A stretch of DNA of 22,387 nt from Porticoccus sp. (GTDB lineage: Bacteria > Pseudomonadota > Gammaproteobacteria > Pseudomonadales > Porticoccaceae): contig DRHD01000001.1 in NCBI GenBank assembly GCA_011049795.1, positions 1-22,387 of the forward strand. The letters are read 5' to 3'. Positions 1-9,345 of this stretch are shown one piece after another. The position numbers and the translations under genes were made by a program. Each line of letters starts with the position of its first letter. Within the stretch, counting starts at the first letter, position 1. The notes under the pieces were generated by a model. It saw nothing but the letters and a program-made list of their open reading frames with translations. It was not told the DNA's origin and ran no database searches.

Positions 1-1022
1 ACACCAGAGACATCACATGTCAGGAAGATGACATTTTTAGGTTCTCCTGCACGATTGTGCTCAGAGCGCATTTCTACATGTTCAAGCGGGTAGCTACAGC
101 GTCCGTTTTCAGTCAGGCTGGTATCGTCATAATCTGCGGTGCGGTTATCATCAATAACAACATTTTCTACAATGGCACCAAAGCGGATAGCTTCCCAGAT
201 AACAGGTTCATTTATTCGACTCAGGTTGATGGTTTTTGCATAGCAACCACCTTCCATATTGAACACTGCACCTTTTGACCAGCCGTGTTCATCATCACCG
301 ATCAGATAGCGTTCAGGATCGGCAGAGAGTGTCGTTTTACCAGTGCCAGAAAGGCCAAAGAATAGGCATACGTCACCGGCACTGCCAACATTGGCGGCGC
401 AATGCATGGGCATAACGTCTTTTTCTGGTAGTAAGAAGTTTTGTACAGAGAACATGGCTTTTTTCATTTCGCCCGCATATTTCAAACCGGCGATCAGTAC
501 CTTGCGTTGAGCGAAGTTAATGATGCCTACAGCTTCGCTGTTGGTACCATCGCGCTCTGGGTCACAGACAAAGTTAGCTGCATGGAGAATCTTCCAAGGT
601 TCTTTGTTGGACGGATTGTATTTCTCCGGACGAATAAACATATTGCGGCCAAACAGGCTGTGCCAAGCTGTTTCAGTGGTCACTTTTACTGGCAGGTAGT
701 GTTCAGGATCCTGGCCAACATGCAGGTGAGAAATATAACGGTCTTGTTCGGCCAAATGGGTTGCTACACGTTCCCACAAAGCATTAAATTTATCTTGAGC
801 AAAGGGGCGGTTGACAGGCCCCCAGTTGATATCTTCCTGACTGCTGGGCTCTTCTACAATAAATCGGTCGGCGGGTGAGCGACCAGTGCGCTTGCCCGTA
901 ACAGAAAGGAAGGCGCCGGTGTCAGTAAGATGACCTTCGCCATTTTGTAGTGCCAGCTCTATTAGCTCGGCAGAGCACAAGTCGGTGTAAACATTCACAG
1001 CAGAATCTTCGATTTGCGTCAT
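1..1022 (-). CDS. pckA: Phosphoenolpyruvate carboxykinase (ATP), 3' part cut by window edge
   Basis: Converts oxaloacetate and ATP to phosphoenolpyruvate, CO2 and ADP in the cytosol, the entry step of gluconeogenesis. I translated the minus strand from the ATG at 1022 and found 340 uninterrupted codons that continue past base 1. The usual length is about 515-540 residues, so about a third is missing at the C-terminus. Residues 223-230 are the kinase P-loop [21 protein letters not shown] (residues 42-54) and IGDDEHGW (241-248) are also family motifs. An AGGAC-like ribosome site precedes the ATG. The gene follows hslO in the same direction after 109 bases, as in other gammaproteobacteria. I found no clear -35/-10 pair in that gap. 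The plus-strand ORFs across this stretch are shadows of this gene. Confidence 0.97.
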   Translation of the reverse strand, partial: MTQIEDSAVNVYTDLCSAELIELALQNGEGHLTDTGAFLSVTGKRTGRSPADRFIVEEPSSQEDINWGPVNRPFAQDKFNALWERVATHLAEQDRYISHLHVGQDPEHYLPVKVTTETAWHSLFGRNMFIRPEKYNPSNKEPWKILHAANFVCDPERDGTNSEAVGIINFAQRKVLIAGLKYAGEMKKAMFSVQNFLLPEKDVMPMHCAANVGSAGDVCLFFGLSGTGKTTLSADPERYLIGDDEHGWSKGAVFNMEGGCYAKTINLSRINEPVIWEAIRFGAIVENVVIDDNRTADYDDTSLTENGRCSYPLEHVEMRSEHNRAGEPKNVIFLTCDVSG

Positions 1023-1096
1023 CAGTATTGTCCTGTCAGGGTGGCTCTGTTCGTTTTCTATGTTTAGTTTGGTTGACTTTCTATGCCCAGCTGGGC

Positions 1097-1119
1097 AAAA
1101 AAGGGTGGCAATTATGCCA
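1097..1119 (-). terminator. Weak candidate rho-independent terminator of hslO
   Basis: Read on the minus strand, TGGCA-TAAT-TGCCA (1119-1106) forms a 5-bp stem with a 4-base loop. CCC and a run of six T (1102-1097) follow. It starts 12 bases after the hslO stop, which is the right place. The stem is short and three bases separate it from the T-run, so termination may be partial. A perfect 12-bp palindrome, GCCCAGCTGGGC (1085-1096), lies immediately after the T-run and could add structure. Confidence 0.4.
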
Positions 1120-1131
1120 GAAAAATATCCA

Positions 1132-2037
1132 CTAGTGGAGCATTGGTGGGTTTTCACCAAAGAGTTCTGCTATATCTTTATCATTGAAGCGATATTGTTG
1201 ATGGCAGAATTGGCAATTAATGGAAATAATACCCTGTTCTTCCAAGATGCTATCGAGTTCTTCGTGGCCGAGAGAGAGCAGCACATTGGCAAATCGGCCC
1301 TCTGAGCAACTACAGAAAAACTGTACCGGGTCTGGTTCAAATAGCCGTAATTTATCCTGGTGAAACAAGCGGTAAAGTTGCTCCTCATGGCTGAGTGTCA
1401 GCTGTTCTTCTTCTGTGATGGTATCGGCCAGCTGGATGGCGTGATCCCACAGTTGCCGGTTTTCTTCTGGGCTCAGTTCTAATTGATTGGGTAGGGCCTG
1501 AAGTAGTAGGCCTGCTGCTCTGGGGGCGTCATTATTCATAGGGCTTCTTTGAATGTTGGCACTTAACCAGATACGCGTGGCCAGTTGTTCTGATCTTTCA
1601 AAATAATCTTCCAAGCATGTGGCCAGAGAATCTGACTCTAGGGGAACCACCCCTTGATAGCGCTCGCCTTGGCTGGGATCAATGGTCAGTGTCAGTGTGC
1701 CGTCTCCAATGAGGTCAGTAAGCGAGGCATTACTGTTGTACGGTTGGTCGGGATCAAATTGGGCAATGGCTCGAAGGTTATGATGGCGGGTACAGTCGGC
1801 CATGATTAACGACAGCGGCCCTGAGCCTTGAGCTTGCAGGGTTATTACGCCATCAAACTTTAATGTGGCACTCAGCAGCCCCGCTGCGGCAAGAAACTGC
1901 CCCAGTAGCTGTTGGATTGTTTCGGGGTAGTCACCATTAGCAAGCACATCCTGATAACTTTTTTCTAGCGTCAGTATTTCACCACGAATATCCGAGTGCT
2001 CGAATATGAAGCGTTGAAGCTGGTCGGTGTGCGACAT
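1132..2037 (-). CDS. hslO: Hsp33 redox-regulated molecular chaperone
   Basis: Cytosolic holdase chaperone that is activated by oxidation and binds unfolding proteins under combined oxidative and heat stress. The 301-residue product is close to the usual size of about 290. The N-terminal substrate-binding and dimer domain covers roughly residues 5-190. The C-terminal redox switch has the four zinc-binding cysteines C242 and C244 ([10 protein letters not shown]) and C275 and C278 (NCQFCHQQY), the CxC...CxxC pattern of the family, so the switch looks functional. AGGAAC precedes the ATG at a good distance. A 149-base gap upstream contains a sigma-32-like -10 element (see the promoter entry), so hslO may have its own promoter apart from hslR. 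pckA follows downstream. Confidence 0.98.
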   Translation of the reverse strand: MSHTDQLQRFIFEHSDIRGEILTLEKSYQDVLANGDYPETIQQLLGQFLAAAGLLSATLKFDGVITLQAQGSGPLSLIMADCTRHHNLRAIAQFDPDQPYNSNASLTDLIGDGTLTLTIDPSQGERYQGVVPLESDSLATCLEDYFERSEQLATRIWLSANIQRSPMNNDAPRAAGLLLQALPNQLELSPEENRQLWDHAIQLADTITEEEQLTLSHEEQLYRLFHQDKLRLFEPDPVQFFCSCSEGRFANVLLSLGHEELDSILEEQGIISINCQFCHQQYRFNDKDIAELFGENPPMLH

Positions 2038-2067
2038 GGTGTTTGTTCCTATTCATAAGGCAGGAAT

Positions 2068-2100
2068 AAATGGGGCGCGAAATTTAGGGCACTTTTGAAG
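2068..2100 (-). promoter_or_regulatory. Possible heat-shock (sigma-32-type) promoter for hslO
   Basis: On the minus strand CCCCATTT (2075-2068) matches the sigma-32 -10 consensus CCCCATNT exactly. CTTCAAA (2100-2094) differs by one base from the -35 consensus CTTGAAA. The 18-base spacer is longer than the usual 11-16, which is the main weakness. The predicted start would lie roughly 25 bases upstream of the hslO ATG. hslO is a known heat-shock gene in E. coli, which makes the match plausible. Confidence 0.35.
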
Positions 2101-2157
2101 GATTGTCCAGTAGGCTTCAGGACCCAGAAGTGTATATGGGTTTTGTCTTCTCTATAT

Positions 2158-2175
2158 TTGATGTCTCCACATCAA
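2158..2175 (-). other. Stem-loop between the DUF4124 gene and hslO
   Basis: TTGATGT (2158-2164) and ACATCAA (2169-2175) are perfect 7-base inverted arms around a 4-base loop, starting 11 bases past the stop of the DUF4124 gene. No T-run follows on either strand, so it is not a standard terminator. It could protect the 3' end of the upstream message or be chance. Confidence 0.3.
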
Positions 2176-2186
2176 GTGCCTGAACA

Positions 2187-2624
2187 TTATGTGCAGTGTC
2201 GCCTGATTTTTTCTGCCAGCTGATTGGCGCGTTGTTCACGTTGTTCTTCAGTGACAATTATTTCATTGCCATCAGGGTCTTCAAAATACACCCGACCTCT
2301 AAGTACCTGCAGGTTATATTGTGCCTGTTGGCAAGCCCTTTCTGCGCTTTGCTCCCGACGTTGTTGTTGTGCCTTTTGTTGCTGGTGGAAGGCTTGCTCT
2401 TCAGGGGTTTCTCCTTGAAAAACCTGCTGCAGTTTTTCGATTTCTTCAGCACTAGAGTCGCGGTTGATTGGTGACATCTTGGAAGATACTTCTTCTGAAA
2501 CGGTTGAGTCCTCTGGCGGTTGATCTGAAAAATGAAGCTTTCCATCGTTGTCTACCCAGCGATAAATTTCGGCAAAACTTGTCGGTATTAATAAGAGCAG
2601 GCCGATAGTAATAACTAGCTTCAT
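2187..2624 (-). CDS. DUF4124 domain protein, exported, function unknown
   Basis: A 145-residue protein. Residues 1-18 are a signal peptide, MKLVITIGLLLLIPTSFA, with likely cleavage before EIYRW. The DUF4124 core, IYRWVDNDGKLHFSDQPP, follows directly, so the mature protein should act in the periplasm or envelope. The rest (about 60-115) is rich in Gln, Glu and Arg and likely helical or coiled. Two cysteines lie at about residues 98 and 144. The start ATG overlaps the hslR stop codon (ATGA, 4 bases), so the two are translationally coupled. DUF4124 has no established biochemical function. Lying between hslR and hslO may mean co-expression with stress proteins, which is inference. Confidence 0.9.
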   Translation of the reverse strand: MKLVITIGLLLLIPTSFAEIYRWVDNDGKLHFSDQPPEDSTVSEEVSSKMSPINRDSSAEEIEKLQQVFQGETPEEQAFHQQQKAQQQRREQSAERACQQAQYNLQVLRGRVYFEDPDGNEIIVTEEQREQRANQLAEKIRRHCT

Positions 2625-3028
2625 GGTTGGTTGTCCTCCTTGAAGCGGTGAATCTGACGCCGCTGTTTTTTGTTTGGGCGTTGGTCCTGATATGAAAGGG
2701 ATTGGTTCGATGCTTTTCGTTCGGCAGTACGTTGCTCGCGCAGGGCGATACTTTCGGTCGTCTCGGTATAAAGTGCAGCTGCTTCAGTAGCGCCACGGCG
2801 TTGATCCGATATATTGTCAACTACAATCGTCTTTTCATCCCACCCTTGACGAATTTTGATGGTTGCACCCAGGATTGCTTCCTTGCTTGGTTTGGCTCGT
2901 TGATCATCAACGTGTATTTTCCCCCCTTCGATAGCAGTTTTTGCCTGGGCGCGAGTTTTAAAAAATCGGGCTGCCCACAGCCATTTATCCAAGCGTACCT
3001 TTTGATGATCAATGCCGTGCTTAGCCAT
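2621..3028 (-). CDS. hslR: Heat-shock protein 15 (Hsp15), S4-type RNA-binding ribosome rescue factor
   Basis: Binds 50S subunits that still carry a nascent chain and helps recycle stalled ribosomes. From the ATG at 3028 the product is 135 residues, very close to E. coli HslR (133). The S4 RNA-binding domain starts at VRLDKWLWAARFFKTR (about residues 11-26), and EGGKIHVDDQRAKPS follows. The C-terminus is strongly basic (KKQRRQIHRFK), as in the family. I chose this ATG over the longer open frame (to 3070) because it gives the family length and its ATG overlaps the yrfG stop by 8 bases, typical of coupling. The upstream sequence has no strong Shine-Dalgarno site, which fits translation by coupling. 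Confidence 0.95.
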   Translation of the reverse strand: MAKHGIDHQKVRLDKWLWAARFFKTRAQAKTAIEGGKIHVDDQRAKPSKEAILGATIKIRQGWDEKTIVVDNISDQRRGATEAAALYTETTESIALREQRTAERKASNQSLSYQDQRPNKKQRRQIHRFKEDNQP

Positions 3029-3680
3029 TGGGGAGAATCTCATCAAAATGGGTGATGGATTGAAACTCATCTATTGTTCTTGGGTCTTGTTTGCTATCTG
3101 GCTGATTAATTCCAAGCAGGTGCGCAATGCCATATTGTTGTGCTGAATGGAGCACATCGATTGAATCATCAATAAACAAGGTTCGACTGGGATCAAAATG
3201 CTGTTGTTCGGCCAGTGCCTGCCAAAATAATTGTGATTCTTTGGGTTGGCCAAACTCGTGTGATGAGTAGATATGATCCAATAGCCCACCAATACTGGTG
3301 GCAGAGAGCTTTAGTTCTAAGCTGAGGGGGTGGGCATTGGTGACCAGTACGCGTTGCTTGCCAGAGGCTCCAAGTTGTTGCAGAAATTCCAGTACAAAGG
3401 GACGTTCTTGAATTAGATGGTCGATTTCTTCTTTTAACTGGCGAATGTTGACAGACAGTTCTCTGGACCAATATTCCAGACAGTACCAGTCTAGAGTCCC
3501 TCGTTTATCATTAAAACGGCCATGGAGTTCCCCTGTCGCCTTGTTTGGGCAGAGGTTGTGGTGCTCGGCATAACGCTTTGGTAAGTGGGTGAGCCAGAAA
3601 AAATTATCAAAGTGTAAATCCAGCAGGGTGCCGTCCATGTCCAGCAGAACGGTGTCTATGTTATTCCAGTCAATTTTCAC
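3021..3680 (-). CDS. yrfG: HAD-family GMP/IMP nucleotidase (YrfG-like)
   Basis: Haloacid-dehalogenase-type phosphatase. E. coli YrfG dephosphorylates purine nucleoside monophosphates, and the same role is inferred here. HAD motif I is LLDMDGTLLD, with the nucleophile and acid Asp at residues 14 and 16 of the chosen frame. Motif II is VLVTNAHP, the motif III Lys lies in FGQPKES, and motif IV is TLFIDDS. The frame is open to a TTG at 3731, but the GTG at 3680 starts the protein as (V)KIDWNNIDTV. That aligns with the E. coli N-terminus and gives 219 residues against its 222. No in-frame ATG exists and neither start has a good ribosome site, so the start is uncertain. It lies between mrcA and hslR as in E. 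coli, but without nudE and igaA. Confidence 0.93.
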   Translation of the reverse strand: MKIDWNNIDTVLLDMDGTLLDLHFDNFFWLTHLPKRYAEHHNLCPNKATGELHGRFNDKRGTLDWYCLEYWSRELSVNIRQLKEEIDHLIQERPFVLEFLQQLGASGKQRVLVTNAHPLSLELKLSATSIGGLLDHIYSSHEFGQPKESQLFWQALAEQQHFDPSRTLFIDDSIDVLHSAQQYGIAHLLGINQPDSKQDPRTIDEFQSITHFDEILPNG

Positions 3681-3798
3681 AGTTATAGGCAGTGCATCAG
3701 CGTTTTTCCGTGTTATCAAGTATGCCAACAAAGATCGTTATATTGAAGCGACACCTGCCCCGAGAAAGCTCGGTCGTTCTTTATCGAGACTGACCCTT

Positions 3799-3829
3799 AT
3801 TATAGGGTTGCTCTCTTAGAGGTTGTCAT
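3799..3829 (-). promoter_or_regulatory. Possible sigma-70 promoter for the yrfG-hslR-DUF4124 operon
   Basis: On the minus strand a perfect -10 TATAAT (3804-3799) is preceded by ATGACA (3829-3824), five of six matches to TTGACA. The 19-base spacer is slightly long. It lies just downstream of the mrcA stop and about 110 bases upstream of the yrfG GTG. A small hairpin, CCGAG-CTTT-CTCGG on the minus strand (3773-3760), falls inside the predicted leader. It has no T-run. Confidence 0.45.
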
Positions 3830-3844
3830 AGATGGCCTTCTTCG

Positions 3845-6385
3845 CTAGAACAAGTCCTCAGGACGTGCTCCTCCAGATGAAGTTTTGTTATTGGTTGTGA
3901 ATGGGTCACTGCTGGCCATTGCAGGAACATGTTCCTTGCGGAAGATCTCAAACATGGCATTGGCGTGTTCGGGGCCAACTCTCAAGCCTGTATTTGGGTC
4001 GATTCGAACCATAACAATACCCTCTGGTTGTGGCCTGATAATTTCCTGTTTCCCAGCCAGAGCCGTTCTCATAAAGTCAATCCATATAGGGAGAGCGGCT
4101 GATCCGCCGTATTCCCCGCGGCCAAGCAGTTGGTTTTCATCAAAGCCTAACCATGCGGTGGCTGCGATATGAGGGTGGTAGCCAGAGAACCAAGCATCTC
4201 TTGGGCCGTTGGTTGTACCGGTTTTCCCTCCGATATCTGATCGTTCCAAGACTCGGGCACGTCTGCCTGTTCCCTTTTGGATCACATCCTTAAGAATGGA
4301 GTCGATTAGATAAGCTACCCGGGGTTCAATGATTCTTGGTGCTACGGGTGGCTGTAGTTTTTCTAGTGATGACTCAGTAGGTTGCTCTTTGTCAGTCGGT
4401 AGAGCCGGAGACGCCTGTGTTACTCCGAGTTCTGTATTAAGGTCATCCATTTTTAATAGTGCTTCTGGTGCAGTTATTTCTTGTTCCAGTGGCACCATTT
4501 CATTGTTGGCCATATTGTTATTTTCAGTGGTCGCCAAAGTCTGGTCACAGGTGTGGCAAACCGTCAAGGGGGCTGCTTGATAGACTATGTTGCCTTCTGT
4601 GTCCTCGATCCGATCAATCAGGTAGGGTTCAATCCGATAGCCGCCATTGGCGAGAATGGCATAACCGGTGGCAATTTTCAGGGGGGTAACAGCATGACTG
4701 CCTAGTGCAAGGGATAGATCTCGAGGTAAAGCAGACCCATCGAAACCAAAGCGTTGCAAGCCGTTAATCGCTTGATTGATGCCAAGGCTGCGCAGTATCC
4801 GTATTGAGATCAGATTGCGAGACCGGTAAAGCGCCTCGCGGAAACGGGTTGGACCATAGAATTTGCCACTATCATTTTCTGGTCGCCAAGTGTTCTCTAG
4901 CAGCCTGTCATCAAAGACGACAGGAGCATCATTGATAATACTTGCTGCGGTGAAACCATGTTCTAACGCGGTGGTGTAAATAAAGGGTTTGAAATTTGAG
5001 CCAGGTTGTCGTTCTGCCTGGGTGATGCGGTTAAAGTTGCTTTGGTGAAAGTTGAAGCCACCTACTAGAGCCTGAATGCTGCCATTTTGTGGGTTGAGTG
5101 CCACAATAGCTGCTTGAGCCTTGGGTAGTTGGCTCAATTGCCAGTTATCATCAAGCTGTCGTACTCTGATGAGGTCGCCTACGGTAAATAACTCTTCGGC
5201 AGATTGAATGGGTGCTGAACGACTATTGGGGCTGTTAAATCGACGCAGCCCTTTAAGCCCATTTTCCCATGTTATTTCTACCGAGTCCCCGGACGCGAGC
5301 TGAATACTAAGGGATTGTTTGTTGACCTGGGCGACGATTGCTGGGATAAGGTTGCCGTAAGCAGGTACTTCTCCCAGTACTGATGGCCAGCTGTCTTTTT
5401 CTAAAATCTGATTTTCGGGGCCACGGTATCCATGGCGACTGTCATAAGCAATCAAGCCGCTCTGAACAGCATTTTGGGCGGAGAGCTGAAGCTGGCTGTT
5501 GATGGTGGTGTAGACACGGTAGCCATCCATGTAAGCGCCTTGGCCAACCATTTCCAAGATTTCCTTGCGTGCAATTTCTGATACGTAAGGGGCATTCAGC
5601 TCGAGTTTGTAGCCATGGTAACTGGCCGTTACAGGTTCTGCCTTGGCTAAGGCGTATGTTTCATTGTTGATGTGGTGTAAGCCCAGCATGCGCTTAAGGA
5701 TCCAGTTGCGGCGAATTAGTGCGCGATCTGGATTGGCAATGGGGTTGTAGGCAGATGGTGCCTTGGGCAGCCCGGCAATCATTGCCAGTTGGGCGAGACT
5801 GAGATCCCTTATAGATTTTCCATAGTAGACCTGTGCCGCAGCCTCTATCCCATAGGCTCTATTGCCTTGGTATATCTTGTTGGCATAGAGGGTGAGTATT
5901 TCTTCTTTGCTGAGTTCATCTTCAATACGCAGTGCCAACAATATTTCATTAAACTTTCTGGTGAAGGTTTGTTTTCGGGTGAGGAAAAAATTGCGAGCAA
6001 CTTGCATGGTGATAGTGCTGCCGCCTGTTTTTATTTCACCAGCAGTGATGAGTTGGGATGCCGCTCGAAGTAGGCTCGCAATATCTACGCCTCCATGCCT
6101 GTAAAACCGGTCATCTTCTGCTGATAGTAGTGCGCTGATATATAAAGGAGGCATATCACTGAAGCTGATTGGCGTTCTACGTTTCTCACCAAACTCTCCA
6201 ATTAATTGTGAATCTTGTGAATAGATTCTCAAAGGTGTCTGAAGTTTTGTCTCACGAAGACTTTCAACTGAGGGTAATTTAGGGCTAAGGTATAGGTATA
6301 GGCTACCAGTGATAATGAGGGTGCCACCTAAGGCCGCAAAAGCGACCCAGAGGGTATAGCTAAAAAGTTTAAGGGTTCTATTCAT
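3845..6385 (-). CDS. mrcA: Penicillin-binding protein 1a, bifunctional peptidoglycan synthase
   Basis: Class A PBP of the inner membrane that polymerises glycan strands and cross-links peptides in the periplasm. It has 846 residues, like E. coli PBP1a (850). A membrane anchor spans about residues 10-33. The transglycosylase domain has EDDRFYRHGG with catalytic E90, GGSTITMQ (121-128) and the RKFNEILLALRIE region. An OB-like domain covers roughly 310-420. The transpeptidase has SxxK at S463-K466 (GSNFKPF), SRN at 522-524 and KTGT at 721-724. A low-complexity linker (about 605-685) separates the SRN and KTGT motifs and holds a CxxC pair (C610, C613). E. coli PBP1a has a similar CPEC at that point. 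No clear ribosome site precedes the ATG. Transcribed divergently from pilM, the standard arrangement. Confidence 0.98.
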   Translation of the reverse strand: MNRTLKLFSYTLWVAFAALGGTLIITGSLYLYLSPKLPSVESLRETKLQTPLRIYSQDSQLIGEFGEKRRTPISFSDMPPLYISALLSAEDDRFYRHGGVDIASLLRAASQLITAGEIKTGGSTITMQVARNFFLTRKQTFTRKFNEILLALRIEDELSKEEILTLYANKIYQGNRAYGIEAAAQVYYGKSIRDLSLAQLAMIAGLPKAPSAYNPIANPDRALIRRNWILKRMLGLHHINNETYALAKAEPVTASYHGYKLELNAPYVSEIARKEILEMVGQGAYMDGYRVYTTINSQLQLSAQNAVQSGLIAYDSRHGYRGPENQILEKDSWPSVLGEVPAYGNLIPAIVAQVNKQSLSIQLASGDSVEITWENGLKGLRRFNSPNSRSAPIQSAEELFTVGDLIRVRQLDDNWQLSQLPKAQAAIVALNPQNGSIQALVGGFNFHQSNFNRITQAERQPGSNFKPFIYTTALEHGFTAASIINDAPVVFDDRLLENTWRPENDSGKFYGPTRFREALYRSRNLISIRILRSLGINQAINGLQRFGFDGSALPRDLSLALGSHAVTPLKIATGYAILANGGYRIEPYLIDRIEDTEGNIVYQAAPLTVCHTCDQTLATTENNNMANNEMVPLEQEITAPEALLKMDDLNTELGVTQASPALPTDKEQPTESSLEKLQPPVAPRIIEPRVAYLIDSILKDVIQKGTGRRARVLERSDIGGKTGTTNGPRDAWFSGYHPHIAATAWLGFDENQLLGRGEYGGSAALPIWIDFMRTALAGKQEIIRPQPEGIVMVRIDPNTGLRVGPEHANAMFEIFRKEHVPAMASSDPFTTNNKTSSGGARPEDLF

Positions 6386-7585
<1,200 letters not shown>

Positions 7586-7586
7586 T

Positions 7587-8171
7587 ATGGCCAGGATTAA
7601 CTTACTCCCTTGGCGCGAAGCGTTTCGTACCGAAAAGAAAAAAGAGTTTCTGTCTCTGGTGGTTGTTGTGTTGGTCGTGGCCGTGTTGGTGGCATTTGGC
7701 TGGGACAGAGTGGTTAGCAATCAAATCGAGTCTCAGAATAGCCGAAATCAGCTACTCAAGACTGAAATTGCTAAACTGGATAAGCAGGTTGCAGAGATAA
7801 AAAATTTGAAGGCTCGTCGTCAAAATCTACTAGATCGCATGCAAGTTATTCAGGAATTACAGGGTAACCGGCCCGAAATTGTCAAAATTTATGATGAGTT
7901 CGTTCGAGCTGTACCTGATGGTGTTTATTTTACCAAGATGATTCGTAAGGGTAGTCAGATATCGCTGGTGGGGTTTGCCGAGTCTAATAACAGGGTGTCC
8001 TCTCTGATGCGGCGACTCGATGCGTCTTATAAGTTTACTGAGCCCAATTTAACTAAAGTGCAGGATAGTGATGTGCTGGGAGAAGACGGCAATCAGTTTG
8101 AGATGCGAGTTAAAATCCTAAAAGCTCCAGTTGACTCTGGATCAACTGATCCCGCTGAAGGAGGTGCCTGA
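7587..8171 (+). CDS. pilN: Type IV pilus alignment-complex protein PilN
   Basis: Inner-membrane protein that pairs with PilO and docks PilM. From the ATG at 7587 the product is 194 residues. The PilM-binding tail ARINLLPWRE (2-11) is the family signature. One membrane segment follows (about 21-38, Val-rich), then a coiled coil (about 45-90) and a periplasmic ferredoxin-like domain. The frame is open slightly upstream to a TTG at 7578, but only the ATG puts the INLLPWRE tail at the N-terminus. The stop overlaps the pilO start by one base (TGATG). Confidence 0.97.
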   Translation: MARINLLPWREAFRTEKKKEFLSLVVVVLVVAVLVAFGWDRVVSNQIESQNSRNQLLKTEIAKLDKQVAEIKNLKARRQNLLDRMQVIQELQGNRPEIVKIYDEFVRAVPDGVYFTKMIRKGSQISLVGFAESNNRVSSLMRRLDASYKFTEPNLTKVQDSDVLGEDGNQFEMRVKILKAPVDSGSTDPAEGGA

Positions 8172-8782
8172 TGTCATTGACTGAATCCTTACAGCAGGTA
8201 AAGAATTTTGAGTTTGGTGAGTTGGATTATGACGGTATTGGTGTTTGGCCACTGCCAATCAGACTGTTCTTATTTGCGCTGGCATTTGCTGTGGTTTTGT
8301 CAGGAGCCTACTACTTCCATATTAAGGAGCTTGATGCAGAGCTTGACTTGGTTAAGGGTAAAGAAATACAGCTGAAGAAAAAATTTGAGGAAAAGGCATT
8401 TCAGGCGGCTAACCTTGAGCAGTATCGTGAACAAATGGTCGAAGTGGAAGAATTATTTGGTGCTATGTTGGCACAGCTACCGAGTGATACTGAAGTGCCT
8501 GGGCTTCTTGAGGATATTACAGAAATTGGAAGCGGCTCTAGCCTTGATATTACTACTATCAGTTTGCTGCCTGAGAGAGCGGCAGAGTTTTATGTGGAGC
8601 TGCCAATTAAAATAGTGGCTATGGGTGATTATCATGATGTCGCTGCATTTGCCAGTGGTGTTGCTGGCTTGCCGAGAATTGTTACGCTACACAATTTTAG
8701 TCTTACGTCGAAGGATAAAGGCGGCATGCAGAGACTAGAAATTGAAGCAAAAACATACCGCTACAAGACGCAGGATGATTGA
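8171..8782 (+). CDS. pilO: Type IV pilus alignment-complex protein PilO
   Basis: Inner-membrane partner of PilN; the PilN-PilO pair spans the periplasm to PilP and the secretin. It has 203 residues. A short cytoplasmic part (1-27) is followed by a membrane segment at about 28-48 (IRLFLFALAFAVVLSGAYYF). A coiled coil (about 50-95) and a C-terminal periplasmic domain (about 105-203) follow. The region around QLPSDTEVPGLLEDIT matches the start of the PilO domain. It is coupled to pilN by a TGATG overlap and pilP follows immediately. Confidence 0.97.
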   Translation: MSLTESLQQVKNFEFGELDYDGIGVWPLPIRLFLFALAFAVVLSGAYYFHIKELDAELDLVKGKEIQLKKKFEEKAFQAANLEQYREQMVEVEELFGAMLAQLPSDTEVPGLLEDITEIGSGSSLDITTISLLPERAAEFYVELPIKIVAMGDYHDVAAFASGVAGLPRIVTLHNFSLTSKDKGGMQRLEIEAKTYRYKTQDD

Positions 8783-8785
8783 GTG

Positions 8786-9322
8786 ATGACACAGGTGACC
8801 CGTTTGTTTTTGGTGGTTGTTGGGCTTATCCTCTTGTCTGGTTGTACAGGAGGTGGTCAGCACGAGGATCTCCAGCGCTTTATGGCAGATGCTAAGGCAA
8901 AGCCTGTGGGAGATATAGATCTGTTGCCAACATTTCGAGCCCATAAAACCTTTAGATATGGCGCAATAGCCATGCGTAGTCCATTTGAGCCACCGCTGGC
9001 TTTAGATGTTGCGGACTCAGTGACAGGTAAGGAAAAGGTGCCGGCACCTGATGAAGGTCGTAAGAAAGAATACTTGGAAGGATATAACTTTGCTGCCCTC
9101 TCTCTGGTAGGCATCTTGTCTAGGGGCGGCCAGATTTGGTCGCTTATTAATGACGGTGGCGGTGGTATTCATCGTGTTACGGTTGGCAATTATATGGGTA
9201 AAAATCATGGGCGTATCACCGCTGTGACCAGCACGAAGGCAAATGTGATTGAGGTTGTTCCCGATGGCAAAGGTAGCTGGGTAGAACGCCCGCGTACTTT
9301 GGCCTTGAAAGAAAAGGACTAA
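8786..9322 (+). CDS. pilP: Type IV pilus lipoprotein PilP
   Basis: Lipoprotein that connects the PilNO complex to the PilQ secretin. From the ATG at 8786 it has 178 residues, the usual size. The signal LFLVVVGLILLSGC ends in a lipobox with the lipidated cysteine at C20. The segment after it is extended and flexible. The folded HR-like domain lies in the C-terminal half (LVGILSRGGQIWSLI ... VTVGNYMGKNHGRI). A GTG directly before the ATG is in frame and adjoins the pilO stop (TGA GTG ATG), so the start could be three bases earlier. The difference is one residue in the signal peptide. Confidence 0.97.
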   Translation: MTQVTRLFLVVVGLILLSGCTGGGQHEDLQRFMADAKAKPVGDIDLLPTFRAHKTFRYGAIAMRSPFEPPLALDVADSVTGKEKVPAPDEGRKKEYLEGYNFAALSLVGILSRGGQIWSLINDGGGGIHRVTVGNYMGKNHGRITAVTSTKANVIEVVPDGKGSWVERPRTLALKEKD

Positions 9323-9345
9323 TAAAGATGTTTGGGGAAAGAGAG

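Noticed and set aside
57..1135. Plus-strand open frames of 61-145 codons
   Set aside because: They lie antisense to pckA, whose minus-strand frame is open and carries clear family motifs throughout.
3760..3773. CCGAG/CTCGG hairpin as the mrcA terminator
   Set aside because: No T-run follows on the minus strand, and it lies downstream of a probable promoter for yrfG.
4370..4590. PBP1a linker with a CxxC pair as a novel insertion
   Set aside because: E. coli PBP1a has a comparable variable linker and CxxC at this position, so it is a normal family feature.
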